A DNA stretch of 64,000 nucleotides from Flavobacteriaceae bacterium (GCA_029238515.1 JAQWFW010000020.1:40189-104188); one strand, 5' to 3'. Shown: positions 9,799-19,675, counted from the stretch's first letter. Notes: a model not told the origin generated them from the sequence alone. A program made the numbers and translations.

Positions 9799-10084
9799 AA
9801 TTCAAATACTTAAAGGATTCATTATTGGAATTTTGACCAATAGTTTAGGCCTTTTTCTTGTTGGAATCACTATGGCCAAATCGTCTGGACGTAGTGAAGG
9901 AGTTCTAACTGTTTTGGAGGCGGCGCATTCCGAAAATTTTCTTGGAAAACTCATCAGTCTGGGCGCACTTTTGAATCTGTTTTGTTTTTTTTACTTTATC
10001 CGAAAGAAAAAAGATGCCCATGCAGCTGGTGTATTGGTTGCTACGATTTTTATAGCCATTATTACATTTATCATTAAGCTCTAA
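9791..10084 (+). CDS. Small two- to three-helix membrane protein
   Basis: 97-residue hydrophobic protein that I do not recognise by name. Membrane segments at about 7-28 (GFIIGILTNSLGLFLVGITM), 53-70 (LISLGALLNLFCFFYFI) and 79-96 (AGVLVATIFIAIITFIIKL), with the basic loop RKKKDAHA between the last two. It overlaps surE by 8 bp and stops 2 bp before lpxB, so translational coupling in the surE-lpxB operon is likely. The position next to lpxB hints at an envelope role, which is only inference. Confidence 0.82.
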   Translation: MDKIQILKGFIIGILTNSLGLFLVGITMAKSSGRSEGVLTVLEAAHSENFLGKLISLGALLNLFCFFYFIRKKKDAHAAGVLVATIFIAIITFIIKL

Positions 10085-10086
10085 AA

Positions 10087-11199
10087 ATGAAGTACTACAT
10101 TATAGCAGGAGAAGCATCGGGCGATTTACATGGCGCCAACCTCATCAAAGCATTGCGTAAAGTAGACCGAAAAGCAGAATTTAGAGTTTGGGGTGGCGAT
10201 TTGATGCAAGATGCTGGAGGTGCTTTGGTAAAACATTACAAAGCTTTGGCGTTTATGGGCTTTTTGGAAGTGGTAATGAACTTGCGCACCATTTTTAAAA
10301 ATATAAGCTTTTGCAAAAAAGATATTGAAGCTTTTCAACCTGATGTTCTGATTTTTATTGATTACCCTGGGTTTAATATGCGTATTGCAAAATGGGCTAA
10401 AATCAACAATTTTAAAACCCATTATTACATTTCACCTCAAATTTGGGCATGGAAAGAAAACCGCATTCATCAAATCAAGCGTGATATTGATCAAATGTAT
10501 GTGATTTTACCTTTTGAAAAAGATTTTTACGAAGTTAAGCACCAAATGCCTGTTACCTTTGTTGGTCATCCCCTAATTGATGCGATTGCCAACCGCCCAA
10601 AATTAGAGGCAAATGCTTTACGTAAAAAATACGGCCTAAGTGACCGACCCATTGTTGCCCTACTCCCCGGAAGTCGACAACAAGAAATTAAAAAAATGTT
10701 ACGTGTGATGTTGTCTGTAATTGATGACTTTCCTGAGCACCAGTTTGTGATTGCTGGTGCTCCGAGTCAACCCAAAACGTTTTACCAAAAATTCATCAAA
10801 AACAGCAAAATTAAATTTGTGAGCAATGCCACCTACGACCTGCTCAGTATAGCCGATGCAGCTTTGGTGACTTCTGGAACGGCAACACTAGAAACCGCTT
10901 TGTTTAAAGTGCCTCAAGTGGTGTGCTACAAATCCAGTTGGTTGTCTTATCAGATTGGAAAACAAGTGGTGAAGTTAAAATTTATTTCTTTGGTGAACCT
11001 CATTATGAACCGCGAAGTGGTTTGCGAATTGATCCAAAATGACCTCAACACAAAACGCCTTATAGCAGAACTAAAACATATTTTAGCCCCCAAAACCCAC
11101 AAAACCATGAAAGCCGAATTTGATGCCCTAGAACAAAAACTAGGTGGCCCTGGTGCCAGCCAAAAGGTGGCCAAAGCGGTGTTTGAAGATTTGGGGTAG
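10087..11199 (+). CDS. lpxB: Lipid-A-disaccharide synthase
   Basis: Glycosyltransferase (GT19) that joins UDP-2,3-diacylglucosamine and lipid X to form the lipid A disaccharide at the inner face of the inner membrane. 370 residues with the family landmarks YYIIAGEASGDLHGANL, WGGDLMQDAG, IFIDYPGFNMRIAKWAK, YYISPQIWAWKENRI, FVGHPLID, LLPGSRQQEIKKM and TSGTATLETALFKVPQVVCYK. It follows the small membrane protein by 2 bp. The downstream comEC frame is open across the lpxB end, but comEC translation probably starts at 11240. Confidence 0.97.
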   Translation: MKYYIIAGEASGDLHGANLIKALRKVDRKAEFRVWGGDLMQDAGGALVKHYKALAFMGFLEVVMNLRTIFKNISFCKKDIEAFQPDVLIFIDYPGFNMRIAKWAKINNFKTHYYISPQIWAWKENRIHQIKRDIDQMYVILPFEKDFYEVKHQMPVTFVGHPLIDAIANRPKLEANALRKKYGLSDRPIVALLPGSRQQEIKKMLRVMLSVIDDFPEHQFVIAGAPSQPKTFYQKFIKNSKIKFVSNATYDLLSIADAALVTSGTATLETALFKVPQVVCYKSSWLSYQIGKQVVKLKFISLVNLIMNREVVCELIQNDLNTKRLIAELKHILAPKTHKTMKAEFDALEQKLGGPGASQKVAKAVFEDLG

Positions 11200-11239
11200 A
11201 ATTTTAATCCTACACAAAACTTTTACCTACACCCAAAAA

Positions 11240-13270
11240 ATGCAGCTCTTCTACTACCCTATACCAAAACTCACACTTGGACTCATTGCAGGTATCTTTT
11301 TAAGCGATTATGTTGCACTAACACTAAGAACCATCAGTTTATGGACAGGAATTTTGGTTGTTCTCGTATTGTTGTTTCACTTCGAAACTTTTATGAAAAA
11401 ATACAGCATGGGGTCTATATTTTTGATGCTGCTTTTTGTTGTTTTAGGGTTGCTCTGTGCAACACTACACCATCCCAAAACAAACAAAAACCACTACAGT
11501 CATCAACTGCAAGAAAAGGATGACACATCTTCCGTTTTGTTGTTAAAAATAAGTGCAGAACTAAACCCTACCCTGTATAACATCCGTTATGTGGCAAATG
11601 TATTGGAATTGAATAACCAAAAATCAATGGGTAAACTTTTGATCAGCATCCCCAAAGACTCCACGATAGCCCCTTTGGCTATAGATGCGCTTTTGCACAT
11701 CGAAACAAAACCAAAAACCATCAATTTGCCCAAAAATCCATATGCATTCAGCTACAAAAACTACTTGGCACGAAAAGGGATTTTTCATCAAATCAGTATA
11801 AATCCTCAAACTAAGTTTGCGCATATAAAAGGGAAAGAAAGCATAAAAGGTCGAGCAGCTAAAGCAAGGCACTATGTCGAACAAAAAATTGATGCACTGA
11901 ACATCAACGCTACATCAAGGGCCTTTCTAAAGGCATTTTATTTGGGGATAAGAAATGAAATTCCAGAAGACATCAAAACAAATTATAAAAACTCTGGCGT
12001 ATTACATATTCTGGCACTCTCTGGTTTACATGTGGGCTTATTGCTGAGTATTTTAGAGTTGCTTCTAAGTCCATTGGTTCGTATAAGGCAGGGCAAAAAA
12101 ATACGCAGCGGCACCATCATTATCATTCTTTGGGGTTTTGCTTTTCTGACAGGGCTTAGTCCATCTATCATTCGTGCAGTAACAATGTTTAGTTGTTTTG
12201 CACTTGCCCGTGGATTAAATCGGCAATCAAACAGTATCAACACCCTTTTTATTTCGGCATTTGTGGTTTTGATGGTACATCCAAATTTTTGTTTTGATGT
12301 AGGGTTCCAGCTGAGTTACACTGCAGTTCTTGGAATTTTACTCATCAAACCCATTTTGGATCACTATTGGCAACCCAAACATCTTGTTTTAAAACCTGTA
12401 GTCACTTTATTAAATGTTTCGGTTGCTGCACAAATTGGAATTTTACCACTTAGTCTATTTTATTTTCATCAATTTCCATTACTTTTTTTTCTAACCAACT
12501 TATTGGTCATCCCAGTACTGATTTTGTGTTTATGGAGTGGATTTTTTATTGTGGTTTTTAGTGGAGTTGAAATCATAAATAAACCGCTCATCTTTGGATT
12601 TGAATTGCTTGTCGAACTAATGAATAAGAGTACAAAATGGGTTGCTGCATTTGATTTTTTAATCTTTAAAAACATCACTTTCAATGGGGTAATGCTGATT
12701 TTATCTTATTGTATTATTACATTATTTTTTGTGTTTTTAACCAAAAAAAGCTTCAGAAAGTTTATCTATTTAGGAGCCACAATAGTTGGACTTCAAGTGT
12801 ATATATTTTTTGCTTTTTTAAAGGATTCAAAACAAGAATTTATCGTTTTTCAAAAAGTAAAACATACTGTTTTAGGGTTTAAAAGCGGAACAACTTTCGA
12901 AATACACAAGACAACCAAAGACAGTGTACAATTTGCTTTTGTTGAAGAATACAAATCAGCAGAGGGTATTCGCAGAAGTGAGACATCAGACCTGAAACGA
13001 CTATACAGCATAGACGGTTATCAATTATTGCTTGTGGACAGTCTTGGGATTTATGAATTCAGGTCTGCAAAAATAGATTGGGTACTGCTTCGAAACAGTC
13101 CAAAAATACATCTAGAACAATTGATAAATGCACTAAATCCCAAACTGATCATTGCTGATGGAAGTAATTACAAAAGTTTTGTAAAACGTTGGGAAAACAC
13201 TTGTGTAAAAAAAGGGGTAAAATTTTATGATACCCAAACAAACGGCGCGTATATCTATCGCTTAGATTAA
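11240..13270 (+). CDS. comEC: ComEC/Rec2-family DNA uptake channel
   Basis: Inner-membrane protein for uptake of single-stranded DNA in natural transformation. 676 residues from ATG 11240 (MQLFYYPIPKLTLG); the frame is open back to 11144, but that part lies in lpxB. N-terminal helices and a DUF4131-like extracytoplasmic segment are followed by the Competence domain with YLGIRNEIPEDIKTNYKNSG, HILALSGLHVGLLLSI and FLTGLSPSIIRAVTM, then several helices. The C-terminal about 150 residues sit where other ComECs have a metallo-beta-lactamase domain, but no HxHxDH motif is visible. Its stop overlaps the convergent thioredoxin-like gene by 4 bp. Confidence 0.92.
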   Translation: MQLFYYPIPKLTLGLIAGIFLSDYVALTLRTISLWTGILVVLVLLFHFETFMKKYSMGSIFLMLLFVVLGLLCATLHHPKTNKNHYSHQLQEKDDTSSVLLLKISAELNPTLYNIRYVANVLELNNQKSMGKLLISIPKDSTIAPLAIDALLHIETKPKTINLPKNPYAFSYKNYLARKGIFHQISINPQTKFAHIKGKESIKGRAAKARHYVEQKIDALNINATSRAFLKAFYLGIRNEIPEDIKTNYKNSGVLHILALSGLHVGLLLSILELLLSPLVRIRQGKKIRSGTIIIILWGFAFLTGLSPSIIRAVTMFSCFALARGLNRQSNSINTLFISAFVVLMVHPNFCFDVGFQLSYTAVLGILLIKPILDHYWQPKHLVLKPVVTLLNVSVAAQIGILPLSLFYFHQFPLLFFLTNLLVIPVLILCLWSGFFIVVFSGVEIINKPLIFGFELLVELMNKSTKWVAAFDFLIFKNITFNGVMLILSYCIITLFFVFLTKKSFRKFIYLGATIVGLQVYIFFAFLKDSKQEFIVFQKVKHTVLGFKSGTTFEIHKTTKDSVQFAFVEEYKSAEGIRRSETSDLKRLYSIDGYQLLLVDSLGIYEFRSAKIDWVLLRNSPKIHLEQLINALNPKLIIADGSNYKSFVKRWENTCVKKGVKFYDTQTNGAYIYRLD

Positions 13271-13818
13271 GGTGTAAAGGTGGGTTTAAAGGATTTGGCG
13301 TAATTGTTAAAGGACTCTTGGCTATTAATGGTTTTGTAGAGGTCTTCGGCAAAAAGTTTAAGGTAAAGTTCGAGTTGTGGTGCTGTTCTATACCCTGGAA
13401 TTGGAGCCAAAAATTCGGCATTTTCACCTAAAAATACAATAGTTGGATAGGCATTTACCCCAAAATATTGTGCAAGTTGGTGTTTGCTGTTGCGGCGTTT
13501 GGCTTTGGCCGGATCATAGTTGGGGTTTGTGAGCGGTTGCCCATTAAAATCAACTTCCTCATTGCCTTCTGCATTAAATTTTACGGCATAAAAGTTAGCG
13601 TTCACATATTCGGCTAGCTGTGGATTAGAAAATGTATTTCGATCCAACATTTTGCATGGGCCACACCAAGTGGTGTACATATCCACCATGATTTTTTTGG
13701 GGTGTTCTTTTTGTTTGATTAAAGCTTCATTCATGCTTAACCAATTGATTTCTTGAGTATTTCCAAAAAATGGAACAAGTAAAATTAAGAGAATTAACTT
13801 ATGGTTTAGTTTATACAT
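13267..13818 (-). CDS. Secreted thioredoxin-fold protein
   Basis: 183-residue thioredoxin-like protein with a signal peptide (about 1-22, LILLILLVPFFGNTQ). TTWCGPCKMLDRNTFSNPQ holds the redox pair Cys52/Cys55; the cis-Pro segment is AYPTIVFLG. The pattern (MVDMYTTWCGPCK, then NPQLAEYVNANFYAVKFNAEG) fits the thioredoxin_7/DUF255-like periplasmic group, so a thiol oxidoreductase role in the periplasm is likely. It overlaps the preceding 64-residue frame by 8 bp and overlaps comEC tail to tail by 4 bp. Confidence 0.88.
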   Translation of the reverse strand: MYKLNHKLILLILLVPFFGNTQEINWLSMNEALIKQKEHPKKIMVDMYTTWCGPCKMLDRNTFSNPQLAEYVNANFYAVKFNAEGNEEVDFNGQPLTNPNYDPAKAKRRNSKHQLAQYFGVNAYPTIVFLGENAEFLAPIPGYRTAPQLELYLKLFAEDLYKTINSQESFNNYAKSFKPTFTP

Positions 13819-14005
13819 AATTATTGTTGTAATGTTCTGATCGTTGGTTGTTGTTCATTCCAGCAGTTTCATCTACAAATGAATTTCTTTCCTCACGAGT
13901 TTTAAATACCCAAATACACACAGAATCTTTGCTGTGGTAAATGGCTTTTAATTCATCATTTATTTGGCACAAATGCTCTGGTATTTCAGTTTTTATGCAA
14001 ATCAT
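13811..14005 (-). CDS. Small hypothetical protein (64 aa)
   Basis: Not recognised. It starts MICIKTEIPEHLCQINDELKAI, has no signal peptide or membrane segment, and has a hydrophilic Asn-rich tail (GMNNNQRSEHYNNNYV). The case for coding is positional: it sits 10 bp after the upstream POT gene stop and overlaps the thioredoxin-like gene by 8 bp, filling what would otherwise be the only sizeable gap in the operon. Composition looks like that of its neighbours. It could still be a chance frame. Confidence 0.55.
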   Translation of the reverse strand: MICIKTEIPEHLCQINDELKAIYHSKDSVCIWVFKTREERNSFVDETAGMNNNQRSEHYNNNYV

Positions 14006-14015
14006 ATTTTGCGTT

Positions 14016-15764
14016 TTATCTTACCCCATGCATGAGTTTTTTGATGACAGGATAAAGCACTGCCGAAAGAACTCCCAGTCCTACAGCTACAGCTGTGAGG
14101 ATCCAAAAGAAATAACTCAAACCATATTCATTTGCTATACCTTCTGAGGCCTCCCCAAAAACACCAGCAAGTTTCATACCAATCGCAACTGCGAGGTACC
14201 AAATTCCAAACATCATAGCGATCATGCGTCCTGGAACCAACTTACTTACATAAGATAAAGCCACAGGAGAAACACAAAGTTCACCCATCGTGTGAAAAAA
14301 GTAGACCAAAATAAGCCACACCATACTCACTGATGCTGTTGCAGCACCAACTGGTATGTCAGAAGCACCAATAGCAACACACGCCATCCCGATACCTAAA
14401 AGCACCATACCAATAGCGTATTTCATGTTGGCATTCGGATTGTATTTGCTTTCCCACCATTTAGAAAACAACGGAGCAAAAGCAATGATAAATAAAGAAT
14501 TTAGGACACCAAACCACGATGCTGGCACTTCTGCAATTTCCTTTTTAAATTCTGCATTAAGCATCCATATCGAAATTCCCCAAATGATGAGAAAACTCAT
14601 AGCTAAAATAATGTTTGATAATGCATATTTAGCAAATGTTTTTCTGAACAGTAAAATCAATACCCAAGTGATAATGCCAAGTGGAATAATGGTCATCAGG
14701 GAGTTGACGACTTTAAAAATATCGGCAGCATTGCCTTCCAAAATACGTTGGGTGTAATCTCTGGCAAATATGGTTAGACTACTCGGTGCTTGTTCAAAAA
14801 TGGCCCAGAAGAAAATCGTAATAAATGCAAAAAACATTACGGCCAACATTCGATCTCTTGTAATTTTATCGTAACGAGGAATACGGATGACAAGCAATAC
14901 CAAAAACAAAAGCAATGCAGTCAAAATAACAACATTGGATCCGTCTGTGCCAAACATTTGAAAATCGAATAAATTGTATGCACCCTCTGAGATTTTTGAT
15001 ACAGGATCATTAAGAATCCAAGAAAGCCCTAGAAGCGAAGCGACACCTATAATGGCCAACTGAAAATGAGTAAAGGGATTGAATTTTGGCTCGTTTTCAG
15101 AAACTTCTTTGTTCGCATCATTCGTTTTAGTGGGCTTTTTACCTATATCGCCAAAAATATTTTGGGCAAACCAGAATTGCAATAATCCAAAGAACATAAA
15201 AATTCCAGCAAGACCGAAGCCCCATCTCCAACCTACTTTTTCACCTAAATAGCCACACAACAAAATACCTAAGAAAGCCCCTGCATTAACACCCATATAA
15301 AAAATGGTATAAGCACCGTCTTTCTTTTCGTCTTTTCCTTTGTACATTTCCGAAATAATGGAGGTCATATTGGGTTTAAAAAAACCACTTCCAAAAACCA
15401 AAAGTGTTAGCCCAGTATAAATAAAAAATGGCGTCTCTAGTGCCATTGCACCATGCCCCAAAGTCATGAGTAAAGCACCAACAGCTACAGCATAACGATA
15501 TCCAATGATTTTATCGGCAAAATAGCCCCCCAAAAGTGTTGAAAGATATACGAGAGAGGTGTAGGTTCCAAAAATAGCATAAGCGTATTCTCGTGGCCAG
15601 CCCCAACCTTCGTCCATTAGTGAAGCCGTAAAAAACATTACGAGTAGTGCCCGCATTCCATAGTACGAAAAACGCTCCCACATTTCCGTAAAAAATAATA
15701 CAAACAGTCCTGCAGGGTGCCCTAATACTTTGTCTTTAAAGATTTGATCAATTGCTGTGCTCAT
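14016..15764 (-). CDS. Proton-coupled oligopeptide transporter (POT/PTR2), copy 1
   Basis: Inner-membrane di/tripeptide:proton symporter, 582 residues, about 14 membrane helices. The proton-coupling motif ExxERF is seen as FTEMWERFSYYGMRALL, and the PTR2 signature around IFYMGVNAGAFLGILLCGYLGEKVGW is clear. A long polar loop KKPTKTNDANKEVSENEPK separates the two halves. It is 11 bp downstream of a second POT gene and in the same unit as a DPP-IV-like peptidase. Longer than copy 2 by about 80 residues, mostly in extra helices near the middle. Confidence 0.95.
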   Translation of the reverse strand: MSTAIDQIFKDKVLGHPAGLFVLFFTEMWERFSYYGMRALLVMFFTASLMDEGWGWPREYAYAIFGTYTSLVYLSTLLGGYFADKIIGYRYAVAVGALLMTLGHGAMALETPFFIYTGLTLLVFGSGFFKPNMTSIISEMYKGKDEKKDGAYTIFYMGVNAGAFLGILLCGYLGEKVGWRWGFGLAGIFMFFGLLQFWFAQNIFGDIGKKPTKTNDANKEVSENEPKFNPFTHFQLAIIGVASLLGLSWILNDPVSKISEGAYNLFDFQMFGTDGSNVVILTALLLFLVLLVIRIPRYDKITRDRMLAVMFFAFITIFFWAIFEQAPSSLTIFARDYTQRILEGNAADIFKVVNSLMTIIPLGIITWVLILLFRKTFAKYALSNIILAMSFLIIWGISIWMLNAEFKKEIAEVPASWFGVLNSLFIIAFAPLFSKWWESKYNPNANMKYAIGMVLLGIGMACVAIGASDIPVGAATASVSMVWLILVYFFHTMGELCVSPVALSYVSKLVPGRMIAMMFGIWYLAVAIGMKLAGVFGEASEGIANEYGLSYFFWILTAVAVGLGVLSAVLYPVIKKLMHGVR

Positions 15765-15775
15765 TTTGGTTGGTT

Positions 15776-17287
15776 TTAAGATTCTAATGAAATTTCTTCT
15801 GCACCGTGCGTAAGTCGCTTAAGAGGTTTGAGGATTGCAATAACCAAAATACCAAAAATTGTACAGAATATTGCTATCCCAGTAAAAATTGAAAATTCAC
15901 CAAATTCAGAAGCAGATTCTCCAAGAAGTCCCGCAACTTTGTTGCCTAACCCTGTAGCTGCAAAATAGGCACCCATCATAAATGCCATCCAACGTTCAGG
16001 TGCTAATTTTGTGATAAATGAAAGAGCAACTGGTGAGGCACATAGTTCTCCTAATGTATGAAATAAATAAGCAAAAATTAGCCAGTACATTGCTGAGGAT
16101 CCCGTGCCTTCATATTCCATGGAAGCTGCCGACATAAAAAAGAATCCCCATCCCATGATAATAACTCCAATGGCCATTTTAAACAATGATGATGATTCTT
16201 TGTTTCTATTTTTCCACCAGACCCAAAAACTACCAACGATAGTAGCAAATATCAAGATAAAAATCGCATTTACAGATTGAAACCAGCTTGCAGGCACCAT
16301 AAAGTCGCCTAAAGATAAATCTGTTTTTTGGTAGGTATAAACATTGAGTAACCCCCCCGCTTGTTCAAAAGCACCCCAAAATATTATGATAATTAAAAAC
16401 GAAAGGTATGTTACTAAAATTCTATCTTTTTCAACTTTGTTTCCGTCATTGTAAACTACAATTCCAACTCCGACTGCAAAGGCCAAGCCAATAACCAAAA
16501 GACCATAAGACCAGGATCCCACAATAAACCAAATGCCAAGTCCAGCTAGCACTGTAATAACAAATCCTGCCAATGAGTTAGAGTGTTTAAAAATGGCTAT
16601 AAGTAAATTTTGACTATCGCCTTTTTCTTCATTTGACCGCTCATCAACAACAAGATTTCCAACATGTTTTAAATGCTTTTGTCCATACCAATATGTGAGT
16701 TGACCTAATGCCATTCCAATACCAGCCATTCCAAAACCATAGTGCCAACCGATATTTTCTCCAACATAACCAACAGCGAGTGCAGCAACTGCTGCCCCTA
16801 AATTTATACCCATATAAAAGATATAAAAACCCATATCGCGTTTATTTTGTTCATTTTTTGGGTACAATCCACCAACCATTGTTGAAATATTTGGTTTAAG
16901 CATCCCAACACCCATTACTATTAGAGTTAATCCAGTATAAAAAGCCCACATTTGTTCAATAGCGAGTACGCTGTGTCCTGCAACAAGCAACAAACCTCCA
17001 ACAAAAACAGATTTTCTTTGGCCAAGAATTTTATCTGCTATAATTCCACCTGGAATAGATGCAACATAAACAAACATAGTATACCATCCATAAAGTGCAA
17101 TAGCACTGTCATTAGCCCAACCCAATCCTGGATTATCAGACGCCGTCTCTGCAACAAGGTAGAGCACTAAAATTGCGCGCATCCCATAATAAGAAAACCG
17201 TTCCCACATTTCTGTTAAAAAAAGAACATAGAGTCCGATAGGATGCCCAAAAAGTTGTTTTTGATGTTGAAGTTCTGTTGTCGACAT
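15776..17287 (-). CDS. Proton-coupled oligopeptide transporter (POT/PTR2), copy 2
   Basis: Second di/tripeptide symporter of the pair, 503 residues. The ExxERF motif is FLTEMWERFSYYGMRAILV and the PTR2 signature is YIFYMGINLGAAVAALAVGY. The two copies are clearly paralogous but diverged in the middle loop and the C-terminal helices, so an old duplication with separate substrate preference is plausible. The start lies 31 bp after the stop of the DPP-IV-like gene. The arrangement peptidase - POT - POT suggests that dipeptides released outside the cytoplasm are imported here. Confidence 0.95.
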   Translation of the reverse strand: MSTTELQHQKQLFGHPIGLYVLFLTEMWERFSYYGMRAILVLYLVAETASDNPGLGWANDSAIALYGWYTMFVYVASIPGGIIADKILGQRKSVFVGGLLLVAGHSVLAIEQMWAFYTGLTLIVMGVGMLKPNISTMVGGLYPKNEQNKRDMGFYIFYMGINLGAAVAALAVGYVGENIGWHYGFGMAGIGMALGQLTYWYGQKHLKHVGNLVVDERSNEEKGDSQNLLIAIFKHSNSLAGFVITVLAGLGIWFIVGSWSYGLLVIGLAFAVGVGIVVYNDGNKVEKDRILVTYLSFLIIIIFWGAFEQAGGLLNVYTYQKTDLSLGDFMVPASWFQSVNAIFILIFATIVGSFWVWWKNRNKESSSLFKMAIGVIIMGWGFFFMSAASMEYEGTGSSAMYWLIFAYLFHTLGELCASPVALSFITKLAPERWMAFMMGAYFAATGLGNKVAGLLGESASEFGEFSIFTGIAIFCTIFGILVIAILKPLKRLTHGAEEISLES

Positions 17288-17318
17288 AATAATTTTATTT
17301 ATTTATTGATTGGTTCGT

Positions 17319-19553
17319 TTATCCTTTTATTTTTTTATGCTTTTCTGGATTTACTTTGGGTTGATTTTGAATTTTATCACCCAATGTTTTTCCAATAAAG
17401 TTGGTCATTTTTTTATAGAGGTGTAGTCTCGTATTACCACCATAAATGCCATGATTTTTGTCGGGGTAAATCCCCCATTCAAACTGTTTGTCGGCCTGAA
17501 TGAGTGCCTCAACCATACGCATAGTATGTTGCAAGTGTACGTTATCGTCTCCAGAACCATGAATCAGCAAATAATCTCCTTTAAGCATTTCCGGATAATT
17601 GAATGGCGAATTATCATCATAACCATCAGGGTTTTCTTGAGGTGTACGCATATAACGCTCGGTATAAATTGTATCATAAAAACGCCAACTTGTAACCGGT
17701 GCTACCGCTATGGCCATCTTAAAAATTTCGCTGCCTTTAAGTAAACAATTGGTACTCATATGACCACCAAAACTCCAACCCCAAATCCCAATTCTATCTT
17801 CATCAATATAAGGTAATTTTGCCAATTTTTTGGCAGCAGCAATTTGATCTTCAGTTTCATATTTGACCAAATTCAAATAGGTTACTTTTTTAAAGTCAGC
17901 GCCTTTGAATCCTGTTCCACGGCCATCAACACAGACCACAAAATAACCCTTTTGTGCCAACATTTGATACCAATAATCATTGGCACTATTCCAAGTATTA
18001 GCCACTTTTTGAGATCCAGGACCAGAATACTGGTACATCAGCATAGGATATTCTTTGTTGGGATCAAAATCAACAGGTTTAATCATCCACATATTGAGGT
18101 CGTTTCCGTTGATATTTATGGTGCTAAACTCCTTTTTAGAAGTGGTGTATTCGCCCAATTTTTGAGCAACTTTATCGTTGTCTTTTATACTTTTTAGAAC
18201 TTTACCGTCTAAAGCTTTATTAAGCGTGTACTCTGGAGGTGTAGTTGCACTCGAGAAAGTATTGATATAATACGTAAAATCTGCACTAAAAGCAGCATCA
18301 TTTGTTCCAACGTTATTGGATAATCTTTGTTTGTTTTTACCATTTAATCCAACCGCATATATATCCCTATTGATGGAACCATTTTCTACAGATTGATAAA
18401 ATATTCTTTTTGACTTTTCGTCATAACCATAATATGACGTGACCTCCCAATCTCCAGCAGTCACTTGATTGATGAGTTTGCCTTTTTTACTGTAATGATA
18501 AATATGGTTGTATCCATCTTGCTCACTCGTCCAAATAAAGCTGTTATTGTTTAAAAATGTAAGATTATCTGTTACATCCACATACGCATTATCTGTTTCA
18601 GTTAGAAGGATTGACGATGAATTGGTTTTAGTATCAATGGCCCACAAATCCAATTCATTTTGATGGCGATTGATGTATTGAGCACTTAAAATATGAGCAT
18701 CATTTGTCCATTTGATGCGTGGGATATAAAAATCGCTGTATGTCTTATCGACCTTAACCTCATTTGAGCTACTAGAGCTTAAATCATAAATATGTAAAGA
18801 TACAATAGCATTTTTTTCGCCGGCCTTTGGGTATTTGAACACCTGTTGAGTTTGGTACAATGCTTGTCCGTAGATATCCATTGAAAATTCAGGAACTTCA
18901 GTTTCGTCAAATTTTAAATACGCAATTTTATTGCCCTCAGTGTTCCATTCAAAAGCACGAACAAAAGCGAATTCTTCTTCATAAACCCAATCTGTTATGC
19001 CATTGATGATTTTATTTTTTTCACCATCAAAAGTAATTTGAGAGGTGGTATTTGTTTTTAAATTTTTGATAAAAATATTGTTTTGAAATCCATGCGCTAC
19101 TTTGGTGCCATCTGGTGAAAATGTAGGTTCTTGAATTTTTTCTTGCGAAATTTTTTGCAGTGTTTTGGATGCAATATCATACACAAAAAAAACACCTAAT
19201 GTAGAGTATCTATAAACTTGAGAAACGTTTGTTGCTAAAATAATTTTTGATTCATCGCTACTGAATGTATAATTCGTAAAGTAAGGAATATCCTCAAGAT
19301 CTTTTGAATCAACCAAGGTAGATGTTTTGGATTGTGTTTCATAATCATAAACATCGATAGAAGTAGAACGCGTAGCGCGATTAAAATTTAAAACAGAATA
19401 CTGTTGTCCATTGTTCATGGAGTGTAGGACCTCCATATTGTCGGTAGAAAAAGTGCCATCCCAAATCTCTTCCAGAGCTATTGTCTTGTTTTGAGCAAAA
19501 GAAAAAACAGAGGCGACAAAAAATAAAATTAAATGTAAATATTTGCGGAGCAT
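17319..19553 (-). CDS. S9 family dipeptidyl peptidase IV-like protease
   Basis: Secreted serine exopeptidase that removes N-terminal dipeptides, 744 residues with a signal peptide (LILFFVASVFSFAQ). An N-terminal beta-propeller (DPPIV_N) reaches about residue 450 and contains DWVYEEEFAFVRAFEW, the double-Glu motif that binds the substrate N-terminus. The alpha/beta hydrolase domain has the nucleophile GWSFGGH (Ser594), the acid in HGSGDDNVH (about 669-670) and the base in KNHGIYGG (His701). It heads the unit with two POT peptide transporters. Preference for Xaa-Pro is inferred from the family. Confidence 0.95.
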   Translation of the reverse strand: MLRKYLHLILFFVASVFSFAQNKTIALEEIWDGTFSTDNMEVLHSMNNGQQYSVLNFNRATRSTSIDVYDYETQSKTSTLVDSKDLEDIPYFTNYTFSSDESKIILATNVSQVYRYSTLGVFFVYDIASKTLQKISQEKIQEPTFSPDGTKVAHGFQNNIFIKNLKTNTTSQITFDGEKNKIINGITDWVYEEEFAFVRAFEWNTEGNKIAYLKFDETEVPEFSMDIYGQALYQTQQVFKYPKAGEKNAIVSLHIYDLSSSSSNEVKVDKTYSDFYIPRIKWTNDAHILSAQYINRHQNELDLWAIDTKTNSSSILLTETDNAYVDVTDNLTFLNNNSFIWTSEQDGYNHIYHYSKKGKLINQVTAGDWEVTSYYGYDEKSKRIFYQSVENGSINRDIYAVGLNGKNKQRLSNNVGTNDAAFSADFTYYINTFSSATTPPEYTLNKALDGKVLKSIKDNDKVAQKLGEYTTSKKEFSTININGNDLNMWMIKPVDFDPNKEYPMLMYQYSGPGSQKVANTWNSANDYWYQMLAQKGYFVVCVDGRGTGFKGADFKKVTYLNLVKYETEDQIAAAKKLAKLPYIDEDRIGIWGWSFGGHMSTNCLLKGSEIFKMAIAVAPVTSWRFYDTIYTERYMRTPQENPDGYDDNSPFNYPEMLKGDYLLIHGSGDDNVHLQHTMRMVEALIQADKQFEWGIYPDKNHGIYGGNTRLHLYKKMTNFIGKTLGDKIQNQPKVNPEKHKKIKG

Positions 19554-19667
19554 AGATATATTTTATAAAATGTTACCAATTTTACTAAAAATAATTCAAA
19601 ATTCCCCTATTCTAAGCCGATTAATCTTCAATTTAACAATTCGCTTTTCATATAATATATAGAATAG

Positions 19668-19675
19668 TATCTTTG
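19668..19675 (+). promoter_or_regulatory. TATCTTTG -7 box before mvaA
   Basis: TATCTTTG fits TAnnTTTG and ends 17 bp before the HMG-CoA reductase ATG at 19693. The region 18-20 bp upstream is T-rich (GCTTTTC) but lacks a clean TTTG. Confidence 0.45.

Noticed and set aside
11144..11239. Upstream extension of comEC into lpxB
   Set aside because: The extra residues are the lpxB sequence in a shifted frame; ATG 11240 opens a proper N-terminal membrane segment.
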